DNA from: Trochalopteron elliotii
Lineage: Eukaryota; Chordata; Aves; Passeriformes; Leiothrichidae
Length of the DNA: 64,000 nt
NCBI GenBank assembly: GCA_024734555.1
Contig: JANPWX010000126.1
Location: 372,001-436,000, forward strand
Direction of reading: 5' to 3'
Numbering within the stretch: position 1 is the stretch's first letter; each line of letters opens with the position of its first letter. Positions 1 through 12,720 of the stretch are shown here, in pieces. The notes under the pieces were generated by a model. The model made no database searches. It was not told where the DNA came from and saw only the letters and a program-made list of their open reading frames with translations. Both the position numbers and the translations under genes were made by a program.

Positions 1-3000
1 AGATGTACCCAGGCTGCATCCCCTGCCACTGGCTCTGCTGCAGCAGCGGGGCTGGATCAGTAGGGCCTGCCTGGCTCCTGGCCTTGCCTTTATAAACACA
101 CTTAATGATCAGCAATGATGTCTTGGCAGCCTCAGCCTCTCTCACTAATGCCCATGTGCTAGGAGGGCATTTTGCCCGCTCCCAGACAAGCCAATCCCAT
201 TTAACAGGGCAGAGATTTAAGAGCAGCAGCCTGCACGGCGCAGCCGAGTGCCAGGCAATCCTCTCACTGCAGCAGCCAGGCTCCCTGCTGCCACAAAGCT
301 TCTCCACCTAATGAACCTGCCTCCCAGGGAGGGAAAGGCATGGAAGGGACAGCAGCTTTCTGGAGCCCTGCTGCTTCTGGCTCACAGCAGCCCTTTCTGA
401 CAGGTAAGGAGACATTTGCTGCCTCTCTGCTCCCCCGCGCAGCGACCCACAGGGACAGGCAATGAGGTAATTTATCTAGTTGAGGTTTGCAGGACTAAAT
501 GCCAAGGTAGCATCCTGCCCTGGTAATAAATCCACCCACACATGGATTCAGCACAGTGTGCAGGCTGCAGGCAACAGGCAGGCAGCAAGGGAAGGGGTCT
601 GCCTGCCCTCCAGCATTCACCAAGGACACCCTGATGCTCAGGTGTTATTCTCCACCAGTTCCTGGGCAAAGCCCAGTTTTACCAGACCCATGAAAAGGCA
701 GCAGAACACAGTTCCCCCTGGGCTGGGGTTGTTGGCACTGAGCTGTCACCAGTTTGTACTGCTGGCAGCCCCCCAGTTTCACTCACAGGAGGGCAGCCTC
801 TGCCCACCTGCCTGGAGGATGCTCAGTGAGTGCAGCTGCAACTCAAGGGCTTCCCCTGCGCAATCCAGCCTTGAGTGCTTCAAAGGATAATGCCATTTTT
901 CTCCAAGGTATCCCATTACAGAGCCATTCAAGGCAAATCCATCACGTTACAGAAGAGCACATTTCAGAGATCCACACACCTGGGCAATGCCCATGCAGGG
1001 AGAGGGAGAAGAAACAGCCTCCAAATTGGACCTTGTTTGCCAAGTCATCTCTCATCACTGACCTCAGGAAGCTTTTCTCCCACCACCACCGTTTTTCTTC
1101 CACTACAATTACACTGAATGAGTTGTAGCATCTTCCTGGTGTGTATTGCCTTCCTCTGGCCACCATCCAGTGTTTGCCCCACGAGTTCCCTGTCTCTCTC
1201 CAAGAAGCTGTCACAAATGGAGCCACAATAAATGTAATACACAGACCACAGCTTTCCAGAGAGCTGGCAGGCTCAGCTAGCAATGATAAAAAATCAATGA
1301 GAATTTCAATTCTTGTTTTAAATGCCTGTTGGGCTGCAAGCTCCCCACTTTTGATCACCAACCACACACAGTGGGTTGGTTTTTCTCTTTATTTAATTTG
1401 TATGCACAAGGGTGGACGAGAGGTTTAGGATTCCACAGTGATGAGGGCACTAGAAACAAAAAATGCTGCCCATGGAGTCCTTCCCTCAATCATAGGCTAA
1501 ATTGGAAATACAGACCAAGAAACAGGCATGGACTAAGCAGGTCCCTCCATGAGCCTTAGAAAGAGAACCTCTGCTGAACAAAAGAAATGCAAATGCCTTT
1601 TCCTCCTGGTTTCTTTGCATTTAGGACAATTATTTTCCTTCAATATCCATCAATAGAAAGGAGTTAAACTGAATTTTCTCAGTCCACAGCCTGCCAGTGT
1701 ATTGTGCTAGTGCAAGGAGCAGATCCCTCCAGTGCAGCACACCAGGAGTGGGCAAATGCCAGCTGGTGCAGTGCTACCTTGGCTTGTGCCAGCTGAGGCT
1801 GTGCCCCCTCCTCTCCAGCTGCAGCTGGCATTTCCCAGCCTCCTGTTGGCATCACTCTCAGTGGGCAGCAAAAGCTGCTGCAGCACTGTTGTGATGGGAG
1901 CTCACTATCACAGGATGAAAAACAGTTTGCAGCCAACTGTAATATCATTTCAGCAAACAGCATGATAAATCAGTGGCTGTAAATTAAGCATTTTGTTTAC
2001 TCTCCACACAGCAGGGCTCTTCCCTGGATGCAATGCCAGCACCAGTGAGCACTGCCCAGAGTGGCTGCCTGGCACACTGAGATTGTGAGGCACTGTGACA
2101 AGGGGACATCCATCCACAGGACTGCTCCTGTCCTGCTCTGCTTCTGCTCCAGGCCATTAGCCCTTTGCTGATGGCATGTGCATGTTTCAGAGCTGGCTGG
2201 AAGGTCCCAAGGACAGTGATAAGTGTGTCCCTTCTCTGCCTCTCTCCAGCTGCCTTTGGGAGGGCACAGGAAAGCACATGAGAGCCCCATGAATGCAGCA
2301 GTGGAGCAAGTGGAAAGGTAAAAGGGGATCAGCCTCTGCCATCGAGTCCCAGGCTCAGTTGCTGTCTTTGCTGAGGCTGTGACAGACAAGAAACTCTTTC
2401 ATCACCACCCCAAGACTGTTAGAAGGAGAGGGGATGCTCCAAGTGTGAAAAACAGGAGAAATAGAGGCTACATCTCCCAGTGCTCCTCACTCAGCTGGCA
2501 GTGGCACAGAGGTTGGCATGAGGCATTCCCTCCCCAGGGAGGGATTCCCCTGTGCAACATCCACCCCCCCATCCCTAATACTGGTACCAGTGAGCCTGAC
2601 CCTCTAGCTGGCATTGCCACAGACCCTCTGTCTGCAGAGTGGGATCACACCCTGCCTGTTCCCCATCCAAACACCTTCAGCCCAGTTCAGCCCACAGTGC
2701 ACTGATGTTTCCCCTCGCTCCTACCCCCACAATGTGTGAGAGACAGGACCTTTATTGGCACTTTTTATGATTTCCTGGTAATGTGTATATGTCTCCCTTC
2801 TGGCACTTTAGAGCAGAGGTGAGACTTGAGCTCCTATAAACCACCAACGCCAGGAAGTCAAACAAGTCCCTCTCCCCACATAAACAGTGCAGAATAAGCA
2901 GAGCAGTAATTCACTAATGCTTTCAGGGATTCCCCCCCACCTTTCCTTTCATCTGAGCTGCCACTCTCCCTCTCCTTTCCAGTGCCCCACTCCCCCTTGT

Positions 3001-4000
3001 CCTGCCTGTGCTATCCATGGCATTTGCAAGCAGGCACTGGATTAAGGGAAAAGCACACCAGGAGCTTTGCCACTATTGTCCAACTCTGTCTGTTCACAGT
3101 CTAACCATAATAATCCCTGCTCTGGGGTCAGATGTGCCTTCAAGCCACACAGTAGACAAGTTGGAAAGATCTTACATGATTGTTTCAAGCCAGAATTTAG
3201 AAGTATTCAGGTATCAGGGACCCCAGAGGGCCACACTCTGAGACACTGATGGACACAAACAGAGGTAACCCCAAAGAGGCTCACAGGGGGACAGGGTAGG
3301 AGAGGACACAGAAGCAGAAAAATGAGAAGGGGAAAAAATTCACACAGCAAATCACAACACCTAACACCTAAGTAGGGGTAAAACACCTAATACAACCCTG
3401 AGAGCCTGGCCAAAAATCAGCACATCACTATATCCTGTTCTCATTAGGGGTAGAAAGCCTGTAAAAGGAATTGCTTCTCCCGTCTCTGACAAATTGCTGG
3501 TCACCTCCTCTAAGAAATGAGCAAAAAGTTGTTTGCTAGTAACTGAGCCATGCAGCTCCTTCTCTACACTCAGGACACAGCTGCATTTTAACAGCAAAGC
3601 AATCCCTGCACTTATTTGCAGTGAGCACTGTGGCTGCAGCCCCTCTGGGACTGGGGACCTTACATGTGTGAATGACAGCAATGTTTCAGAGGATGACAGT
3701 GATTGCCAATATAGACTGTTGAGTTCCCTGTGAGGAAGTATTATGAAGCCCATAAAAGCTGCAAAGGACTTTGCAATTGCCATCAATTTAATGGGGGAAG
3801 ATGTTGCAGTGATGGGCAACAGGCAAAAACCTGAAAAGAGATTTTCCAGCTGAGACAGGAGGGAAATGGAGCACTTTGGGTAAAGACCACAGGAAGAAGG
3901 GACTAGAGCTGAAAACTGAATACTGATTCCTGCATATCAAGTCATAGCCACAGGCTATGGTAAGATATTCAAGAGAATTCATTCAATAACTTACTGTGAG
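1..4000. other. Non-coding unique DNA, no gene seen
   Basis: No recognisable gene or transposon. The longest open frames are 136 codons (plus, 480-890) and 152 codons (minus, 3361-3819). Neither shows a domain, signal peptide or composition that argues for a real protein. Small landmarks are two runs of seven C (2564-2570 and 2932-2938) and a perfect 7-bp stem with a 3-base loop at 3943-3959 (catagcc-aca-ggctatg), too short to call an RNA. The texture is CT- and CAG/CTG-rich, like the rest of the window. Confidence 0.6.
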
Positions 4001-6260
4001 GACGTTTTTCGTTGTGATTTTTTTTTTTCCTGTGGACCGTTGAAAATTGACTCCTGTATAATTATTTGTGAACACAACTTTCCCACATTTTCAGCCAGCT
4101 CCAGGGAAGTGAGAAAGCTATATTTACTCTGGTTCAAGTGCTCTGACTCTCAGCAGATCAAGTGCAGCATAAATCCCCAAGCCTCCCAAAGAGAGTGTGT
4201 GGACCACTCTGAACTCATCAACCTCTTGCAGCATTAGCCCTGGACTGCCCCTCACACCCCAGCCCTGGATACACCACTCCATGCAAGCTGGGAAAACAGC
4301 TGGGAGCCTCCAAGCCTTTGCTCATCTCTCACATAATGCTTTCATTTCAGTGAGGTGGGCACAGGTACCCTGGGATGAATTCAACTGTAAATATTCAGAG
4401 TGATTCATTGTTTGGCTTTCCTCTCCAATCTAAATAGTTGGAGCTGTCAAAATTGATCTGAGTTTTTACGGTACAATACTTTAGAGAGAGAACAAACTGT
4501 GGATTAAATTTGCTGTTGTGGCCCAAAATAGCTTTCAAATATCAACACAGGCAAGATACACATAAAAGAGACTATTTCCTTGTGAAGCAAGGCAAGCCCT
4601 CACATCTCCATTTAACTGTTTCTCCCTGGAGATGCACAGCAGTGTGCTGAGTGTTTGAGCTGCCTCCTTCTTCCCTTCCCCATCACTGGGTTGACTGGGA
4701 GATGTGTCAAAAAAAATCTCTTTTGCTCAGAAAAAGTCCCTGCTTGGACCCAGTAATCTACCCAGTTTGGGAGCAGAGCTGAAAATAATGAGTATGCTTT
4801 CTTATCATATCATTAATGTAGTGCTTATCAGAACAGGAGATTATTTTTGTTCTGGGGGTATTACTGCTCTGACTTCTATTTCTGTACTCTGCACCCTTCC
4901 AGTAAAGAAAAAAAAGGAGTATGGATCATCCAGCCTTCAGGGTCAGGGACATTCATTGGGTTTGCACACCCCTTTCAAGCACACAAGCATCCTTGTGGTG
5001 TCAGTGATCCTCTTCCCCCTTCCATTGCAGGGAAGCTGCAGACAAAAGAGACTGATGGCAGACTGGAGGAAAAAGGGAAAAAAAAACCCAAGGAAACAAG
5101 GAAAAAAAACCCACTTACAAAAAAAAAAAAAAGGAGCAGATAAAATCTTTACTGGTAACTCCCAGATTCCTGAGGTCTGGAGTGCTGAGTAACCTCTGTG
5201 TGATTTTCTCCTGAGGCTGCCACAACACCTCCTGTAGGTGTTCAAGGGCACATGGATATTGGCCTGTCCTGTTCTGGTGGGGTGTGTCTGCACATTTTGT
5301 CCTGCACCTTGGGGTTTAAGCCTCAGACACTGCAGATGACAAAACTCTGCCCCTCTGAGTCTGCCAAGATGGCATTGATAACTTGCTCTCCACCACCTTT
5401 CCTTGGTGTAATCCTCTCCATGGATACCTGCTCCCAACAGATTCCCCTCTGGCTGCAGTTCTGCTAAAGGCAGCAGGATATGTTCTGTCACTTCATGATG
5501 AGAGAGGAGCACAATGATGAAAGAAAATCCCTGTCCAGAGGGAATGCATTCTCAATTTAAAAAGACAGAGGAAGAAAACTATTTTTTTCCAGCTGGAAAA
5601 AAATCCATGGGTGGTTTTCTAAATGTGAGCTACTGCTTAGGTGAAAAGCAGTCAAAAATACACGTGGGTATAGTTGTAATCCAAGGCAGTCCACATCCCT
5701 ACTATAAGCACAGCAACATTCCAATTACACCAAGTGCTAGAGGAAAAGATAACATTTTCTTTTGTTGGTTTCACTTTAAAAAAACCCTAAACAAAACAAA
5801 CAAAAAGACCAGAACAAGGCAGTTTCTTGAAAGAAGGCCAGCTTTCACACGAGGCACCTTCCAGCATTTCATGTAAAAATTATCAAGCAAGCCACTGTGA
5901 GGCGATATTATATTGAAAAAGTACAAATAAAAAAAAAAGAAAATAAAGCATTAGCAAATGAAATTTTGTGGAAGGGAAATGAGGAATTCCTCACACAAAT
6001 ATACCACTGTTATCAGCTCAGGAACTGTGCATAAGCAAAAAGGGACACAAGAAAAGAAAAAGCCAAAGAACAATCCCAGTTTCTATAACAATTTTTCATT
6101 GTTCTGTTTGTCATGTCTCCTAGAAAGCTTTTTCTTTTTTGGGGGGGAGCAATGTGAAAGTTGCCAAATGTGTGTTTTGACTTTCAATGCAATAATTAAG
6201 CTCATGTTGAGGTCACAGACTCCCCTCTGTGACTTACGTACTTGGTTAAAATACGCAAGG
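4001..6260. other. Homopolymer-rich non-coding DNA
   Basis: This stretch has more A and T tracts than its surroundings: T11 at 4018-4028, A14 at 5119-5132 and A10 at 5929-5938, with several shorter runs between. The longest gap-free open frame of the window lies here (minus strand, 4943-5512, 189 codons). It crosses the A tracts, so it reads Phe-rich runs, and has no recognisable domain. I treat it as chance. No gene or transposon is seen. Confidence 0.5.
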
Positions 6261-6578
6261 TTTTAAATCAGGTGAGCACACGGTGCTCCCTCAAAGTCTG
6301 GGGCAGAGGCCAAGGCACACTCCTTGGCTGGAAGATCAGCAGGGAAAGAGATCTTTAGGCCAAGTATTGGCTGGCAGAGGCCTGGAGCCATGGACAGGGA
6401 AACACTTTCCAGTTTAAAACTGGAACAGTGAAAAAAAAGAAGGGGAGTTGGTGCATCCCTGCTAAAAAACCACTTGTAACAGTGACCATCCCAAAACTTA
6501 CTCCCAATGGCCAGGACAAACTCTAACAAGAAGAAATACTATGAGAAGATGTGTGTTGCACATCCATGAGCCTTGCAT

Positions 6579-6613
6579 CTGTGTGACAGCATAACTGTGC
6601 CTCAGTTTCCCCC
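6579..6613 (+). repeat. MIR-like SINE scrap
   Basis: The stretch contains 'ctgtgtgac' followed shortly by 'ctgtgcctcagtttccc'. These are two neighbouring hallmark segments of the MIR/CORE-SINE body in the same order and orientation, with the segment between them shortened. This is a resemblance by eye to a very old family, over few bases. Chance or a related L2/L3-type repeat cannot be excluded. Confidence 0.3.
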
Positions 6614-7976
6614 ACACAGGACGAGGCTACAGCCTTGCCTTTGTCCAGTTGCTGTCTGAGGCAGTGTCCCTTTCACTCCCAGAGCAGGGGAGGTGCTACA
6701 GTGCCACAATAAATGAAGAACACTGGGTGAACTCCCTGCCTTGTGGCTGCAGCAGTGCTTGTGACCACAGCCACGTGGACACCATGATATGAGGAAGAGT
6801 TTTCAGGGGAAGAGACCCATTTATTAAAAGAGCCCTGCCTGGAGGCAGGAGGAAGGGGCTGCTTCCCAAAGCACCAGGCTCCTCTCCAGAAGCCCTGCTG
6901 TGTCCCGCTGGACTGCCAGCAGCAGACAATTAATAATGCAGTGGCTGTCTGCTCCTGCCAGGGACCCGGGGGAGGCAGGCCAGCAGCTGCCTGCTGCTCC
7001 ATTATTGAACAGATCTGAGAACAAACGTAATCTGTTTTCCATTTACTCTTCAGGGATTACTGCATGCTGCCTTTGTCTAGAAACTGTCTCCACTTTGCAA
7101 GCCTTTTTCCATCCATTTGCACAGCCCTGGTCAGTCTCTGGCTTCAGAGGGGCTCCTGATTTCATGGCACATCTCCAGACCTCCAGACCTTCCCACTAAT
7201 CTAGGCTTCAAAATTAGACCATGAATGACCAAGAACTGGGAGAGGAGGACCCAGTTTCACAGGGTTCCTCTGCAGAGCATGGGAAGAGGAGTTGTAGATG
7301 TAAAATTTGGAGATACAGTCTTACATCTTTTAATTTAAAAATCAAATAACCCAAAATACACAGACTGGGATTTATCATTGGAGCAAGCCACCTCTCCTCA
7401 CTATCAGCATCAGCTGACAGGAGATGGTCCCACACTCAGGAGATGGGCATGGCTCCAGGCAGACAGGGGCAGGTCTGTCACTTACCTGCTCCTACTTTGT
7501 TTGCATTCCAGTACCAATAACTGAGTCACTAAGGAAAGAGGGACATTTGCTTCTGATTTACCCAAGACTACAAGCTGTAGCAGAGGTTCTCTCACAATTC
7601 TCAGATCACAACTGCAAAGTAAATCCCATCTCTACACGTATCCCAGAGGACTGAGGGAAAGAAGACAGGATCTAACAGGAGCTCTCTGAAGTGGCTCAGA
7701 CTATATCTCTGGCATCAAGAATAACAATCATCTTCCCAGCAGATCATCTTCATCTGGATCCCTGGGGCTGTCCCACTACAGAGCAGTGCCACTCCTGCAG
7801 TTTACAAACAAGGCTGGTTAGAGCAAGGCTCTGATTTGTTATTGCACTAAGGACAGATGGATGATAAGGGTAGCTAATCCCTGATCACCATCCAAAAGCT
7901 TTTCTGCAAGATCTGGAGCAGAAATATAAAATTTCTATTCCCCAGGCTATTTCTACAGAGTTGCCATTTGCATCTG

Positions 7977-7990
7977 GCAGCAGGTGGCAT
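7977..7990 (+). promoter_or_regulatory. CTCF-like motif
   Basis: The 14-mer gcagcaggtggcat matches the core CTCF consensus CCASYAGRKGGCRS at 12 of 14 positions, failing only at the first and last. CTCF binds such sites to organise chromatin loops and insulators. A motif of this length occurs by chance at appreciable frequency, so occupancy is unproven. Confidence 0.25.
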
Positions 7991-10900
7991 GGGAAAGAGA
8001 ATCTCAGCTCTGCTGCCGGAGGCAAGGAGACCATGGATGACTCCTGCAGATACGAGCTTTTCTGAAAGTTATCTGTAACTTTTGGGTTCAGTGCTTTTGC
8101 CTCAGTCCCTCCAGCACTCAGTATTCCTTTTCTACATGAAGGAACAGCTTAAAGTGCTGTCATGAGCTAACAGACAAATCTTAATGGGTCTGCACATCAC
8201 CGCCCAACCTGCAGGCAAATGTTCCTCTGCATTGAGGCAGGGCTATGAAAGGAAGGACACCCTTTGGAGTATCACTGACACTCCTCACACCAGTTAATGC
8301 TTTCCCTGCAGAGAGATGAAGATTTGGGAGGAGAGGAAAAAGAAGAACAAGATGAGAATGAAGAGAAGAAAAACACGTAGAGTCTGCCAGTGTTGCAAGA
8401 TGTGCTGGCAAGTGGGCAGCCAACTTCTCTCTGCTTGAGAAAGGACATGTTAGCACAGGTTGAGGCCTCAAGAACTCGGCTGCTGTACCTGGTAAGCACA
8501 TATTCACTCTCCTAAGTTACCTGGTTCTCTGCAATCACTGCTGGCTGCCAGCATTTCACTAACTGAGGAGTTAAGCCCCCACCCTAAGGACACGCTGCCC
8601 ATAACAGGACCCCAGCGTTACCATAAGGTGCTGTTACTTTTGGGTCTGACCTCAGAGCTGAAGGGATCAAAAGAGCTTGTTTGCCAACAAGATATGAGAC
8701 CATTTGAGAGTTGCTCAAAGAGGCTTCCTAAAGTCCAGGGCTGAGAACAAAAGCCCTCTTGGTACAGATCCATGGCAACACTAACACGTGATTAACCTAT
8801 GGCACATAAATCCTTTAAACACCATGAAGAAACTATTAGGCAAAACCCATCAAATCCATATAAAAATCATGCTTGCAGAGCAGGAAAGGGGTGGAGGAAA
8901 CATACAGTGCTTTCTAAATGTCTGGCTGAGGAGGAAATGTTTGCAGGAAGAGTGCAAAGACCCCAAGGAATCCATTAAATTCAGCATCACCACAATGCAC
9001 TGCCAGTGTGGAAGGCCTCATTACTCTCAAATCACAGCCTCTAGCCCAAAGCTCTGTGCTCAGAGCTGCTTCCCTGAGATTTGTACCTGGAGAGGGTAGG
9101 CAGTACTTCCTTTCAGAGACACTTGCTGTCTACAACCTCTTGCTTTGACACAAGAGGATATTTGACGTCCACGTGCACTGCACTGAACCAGAACACATTC
9201 CCATCTCAGCATCTTGAAATAATTGAGAGTCCTTGGAGCCAAACACAGAAGTGGCTTAGCAGCTGTAAGGCAGCAGCACCTCGTTCCCATGCTGTGTGTT
9301 CATAGGAAGATCTCAAAGCTTTTGGAGAACATCACAGTGTCATAAGGGCCTTGCTGGAGTCATTATTAAACTCATTTAGCTGGTGTGTAAATGGAGGCCC
9401 AGACAGGATAAACAATCTGTCTGCTGATAACTGATCACCTCTGAAATGGCAGCCCAAAATGATTAAAACTCATTTTTTCTTTACTTATCCCAAACATTTT
9501 TCCATTTCACTGGTGAGGCAAGGGGACATTATTGCAAGTTCTTCCCTCCCCATCCTAAAGCACTCTTCATCCCTGTCTGTTTTGACACAGCAGAAGCAAA
9601 AGAGTTACCCCGTGTGGGGAAGGAAGCACCTCCTTCCCCTTTTGGGTGGGTCAGCACACCATGGCTGCTTTTACTTCTGTGCTCCTGCAGAAATGTTGTC
9701 ACAACTGGAAATCTCCACCCTCGACCTACAATTGCCATGGGCACACCAGTCTGTAGTGTAACAACAGGTTTTGGTAAGCAGGAGTGCTTGCCACACACCA
9801 AAGTGCTTGGCTGGCCAGGCTGGATACACAGAAGTAATGGAAAAATGGGGCCATCCTTCTGCCACATTAAGGACATTGATCAATGAAAATGCTGCATTGA
9901 ACAGCCTAATAGTGTTGTTAAAAGATCATTGCTGCTTCTTTAGCTAACAAGTCAGCTTCTGAAAAAATCATTTTTTATGGAACCCAAGAAGATACATCAG
10001 CACTGGCTGAGATCGCCAGCAGGTGTAAATTGATGTAGTTCCACAGATGGCCACGGAATTGCCTTGATTTAAAATCAGCTTATAACTTAAGCATGTAGTA
10101 CTTTGCAGCAGTAAATAATACCCATGAAAATTAGACAGGGGGTGAGGGGTCAGACAGGCTAAAGCTATTTTCTGTCTGTAGTCTCCATGCTGTGGAATTC
10201 TTTCAATAGTGCCACAATACTTAGGGTCACCGGTAGGGTCCTAGCTGGTCTGTGACACTGTCATGAATCAGGCTGTCTCCTTCAGACTGAAAACCAGGGA
10301 GGAGTGTGGTGGAAAAAAAAAAAAAGGCAGGATTCCTTCTCTTGTCATAGCTACTGGTATAACCTCAAACAGTTTAGACCAGAAGTGCTGGTCCAAAAAG
10401 GGCTTTATTTAAAAAAATGTGGTCTCCATTAGGAGAGAGAAATAGGGTTTGCTTTCATGACTCTTCACGCTTAAGAATTCTTTACCCTTGTCCCAGAAGG
10501 TCCTCTGAAGGAGGAATAACCTTCACCAAGACAGCAGACCCCTCAGGGACCATGCACTGGGGTGGGTGCAGGTTCAAAAGGCAGGAGTAGTTTGTGAAGG
10601 AAGCCCCTGCTATGCACACAGCAACACGATCTGCACAAGCCCTAATCTCATCAGCTCTGGTTAAACCCACAGACACCATTAAGATTAGCAGGATTCCAAG
10701 GCATAGTATCCAGCTGACTTCCCACGGGAATTAGACAACTCTGTCCTTGATATCTTCCCCTCAGGCTCAGGCACTGTGTTTCACTTGCCGCAAGCAAACA
10801 ACGCTGGACAGAATACAATCAACACAGCAAACAACAAGTCAAAAAACAGAACAATTTCCTGCATAAGTGCCCCGTGTGCTTTGTCTGGAAGTGGATCCTG

Positions 10901-11472
10901 AGGACATGAGTAATGCCAGCCCCAGAAGAATAAAAGGCAATGTGACTACAGACCAGGGAAGGAAGAATCTCCTGTGAAACACTGGAAGCAGACCAGCATC
11001 CCACAGAGAAGAGCTTTGCTTTTGCCAGCACGATCTGTGAATGCCAGCAGCTCTGCCCAGCAGCAGCCAGGCTGGTATCACCCCTCCAAGCCTCTGGTAT
11101 CAGTCCAGAGGTGAGAGCTTCAGCTGATTCCTGACCTTGACCTGGGCCACCCGAGCTGTGCAGACAAGGCTGGGCAGCAGGCTCAGGAGCTAAACCTGCC
11201 CTCATTGCCCATTCCAGCACCACTGGCTCTCACTTATTGTCCTATTTTTAACTCTATGAGACCCAGAGCTCAAAAAAAAAAAAGCTTTTTCATCTTCCAA
11301 AGGAGGAAATGCTTCACCAAGAGGGCAACAGATTAGAGGGATATTTATCAGGGCCTGATCCTTTATAAAAAACAACAGGTAGGTGGGGGGAAAACAGTCC
11401 CATCTTTGCTCTCTCCTTGCTTCTCTAACCAGCACAGATACATGTCCAGGCTCCCCCGTGGCTGGTGCCACT

Positions 11473-11494
11473 GAGCAGAGCAGAGCAGAGCAGA
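11473..11494. repeat. GAGCA pentanucleotide microsatellite
   Basis: Four perfect head-to-tail copies of GAGCA, followed by GA. A short simple repeat, potentially polymorphic. Confidence 0.8.
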
Positions 11495-12500
11495 TGAGCT
11501 GATGCAGCCCTTTGCTGGCACCATTTGCTCTGCTGCCTTCCGGACGCCTGGCAAGCAGCAACTTCCCCAGCCCATAAATCGCACAGGACTCAAAATTAAG
11601 TCTCCTGCCTCCACTCCTAGTTTATTAACCCCATGAGGCATTAGGAGACCTTTTTAGAACCAGAATGGCAGATAAAAGGAAAGGTAATAAAGCAGAATTG
11701 GCTCACAACAACCAAGCTTTAGTCCCCAGGAAGATGCTGCTGGTCATATCTTTGAAACATTTATTCTACCTCCACCAGCCCTGCAATAACAATGCATTCA
11801 GATACCAGCAGCTGATGATTTTCTAAAGACTGCAGCATAAATATGAGACAACAAGAAGCAACACACCACGTTGTATGCAGCACGACATTTCAGGAGCATT
11901 TGGGCCTTGCCAAATCAACTCTCTATGATCCAACACCTTGGAACACCTCACTAGGAGCTGGACTGTTGAAGAAGTCCCTCTCCCTGACTTTTAGGAGGAA
12001 AACCTCCAACAACTTCAAAGGCAACAACATTTTCACGTTATGTGAGGAACAGCTGCACAAGTGCAAGCCAAAGATGTTTTTATCATCATGTACCACCTGG
12101 CATAAAGGGTGGCACATGGGAGGATCTGGTGTCACTTCTGTCTCATTCCAGCTCTGGTCTCCAGGCAGAGAAAGCACCAAGACATCCAACCCAGGGCTTA
12201 TCCACCTTCCCAGCATCAGAGTCTTGTCAGCATGACAATGACAAGGGATGTAATGGTGAGCTCTATCTCTAATAATCTGCCAGATCTCAGTGTTCCTTCA
12301 CCTTGCCTCTGTCCAGTGAGGTGCAGCTCACTTAACCTGCTTATTTCACCTCGCCTCTGTCTGAAGATTCCTGCCAACAGCAACAAAACCCATTCTGTGT
12401 ATCAGGTACTCCTCTCCTCACCATCACCCAGCCCCTTGTTACATGCTGCTCTCTGAAGAAGAGAGCCTGCTGGATTTTCCAATTCCATGCCCCAATCTCT

Positions 12501-12720
12501 TCAGACAGATTTCACAGTAATTGCAGAGCCGAGCCGCCCGGGCTGCGCGCGGTGCCTTCGCTTCAGTGTTTATCCAAGGTGCCACGGATTTCCAGCTGTG
12601 ATCTGTCAGTGATTATTTCCATACCCTTCACTTCACCCCTGTATGCAGGCATGTACCGAGGAGAGAGCAGTAATTAGAAGAATTGGGGTCTATTTAATTA
12701 CCTTCTGACACGATAACACA
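12501..12720. promoter_or_regulatory. Enhancer-like block with CpG islet
   Basis: A run of about 45 bases near 12530-12570 holds at least seven CpG dinucleotides in otherwise CpG-poor DNA. It is followed by an E-box CAGCTG (12593-12598), a MEIS/TALE-like CTGTCA (12603-12608), a homeodomain core TAATTAG (12671-12677) and TAATTA (12695-12700). This density of developmental transcription-factor motifs next to retained CpGs is typical of conserved vertebrate enhancers. Conservation itself cannot be seen here, so the call is inferred from motifs and composition. No ATG-led frame of interest overlaps. Confidence 0.3.

Larger units (their letters stand above)
6261..12500. other. Non-coding unique DNA, no gene seen
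   Basis: Apart from the MIR-like scrap, the CTCF-like site and the GAGCA repeat listed separately, I see nothing that looks like a gene. Landmarks are a purine-rich stretch at about 8309-8372, A13 at 10313-10325 and A12 at 11272-11283. Open frames reach 134 codons (minus, 10819-11223) without any family resemblance. Confidence 0.55.

Noticed and set aside
3943..3959. Perfect 7-bp hairpin as a possible small RNA
   Set aside because: Too short for a miRNA precursor, and such stems arise by chance many times in 64 kb.
4943..5512. 189-codon minus-strand frame, the longest outside the gap
   Set aside because: It crosses the A tracts, giving Phe runs, lacks any recognisable domain, and is of the size chance produces in 64 kb.
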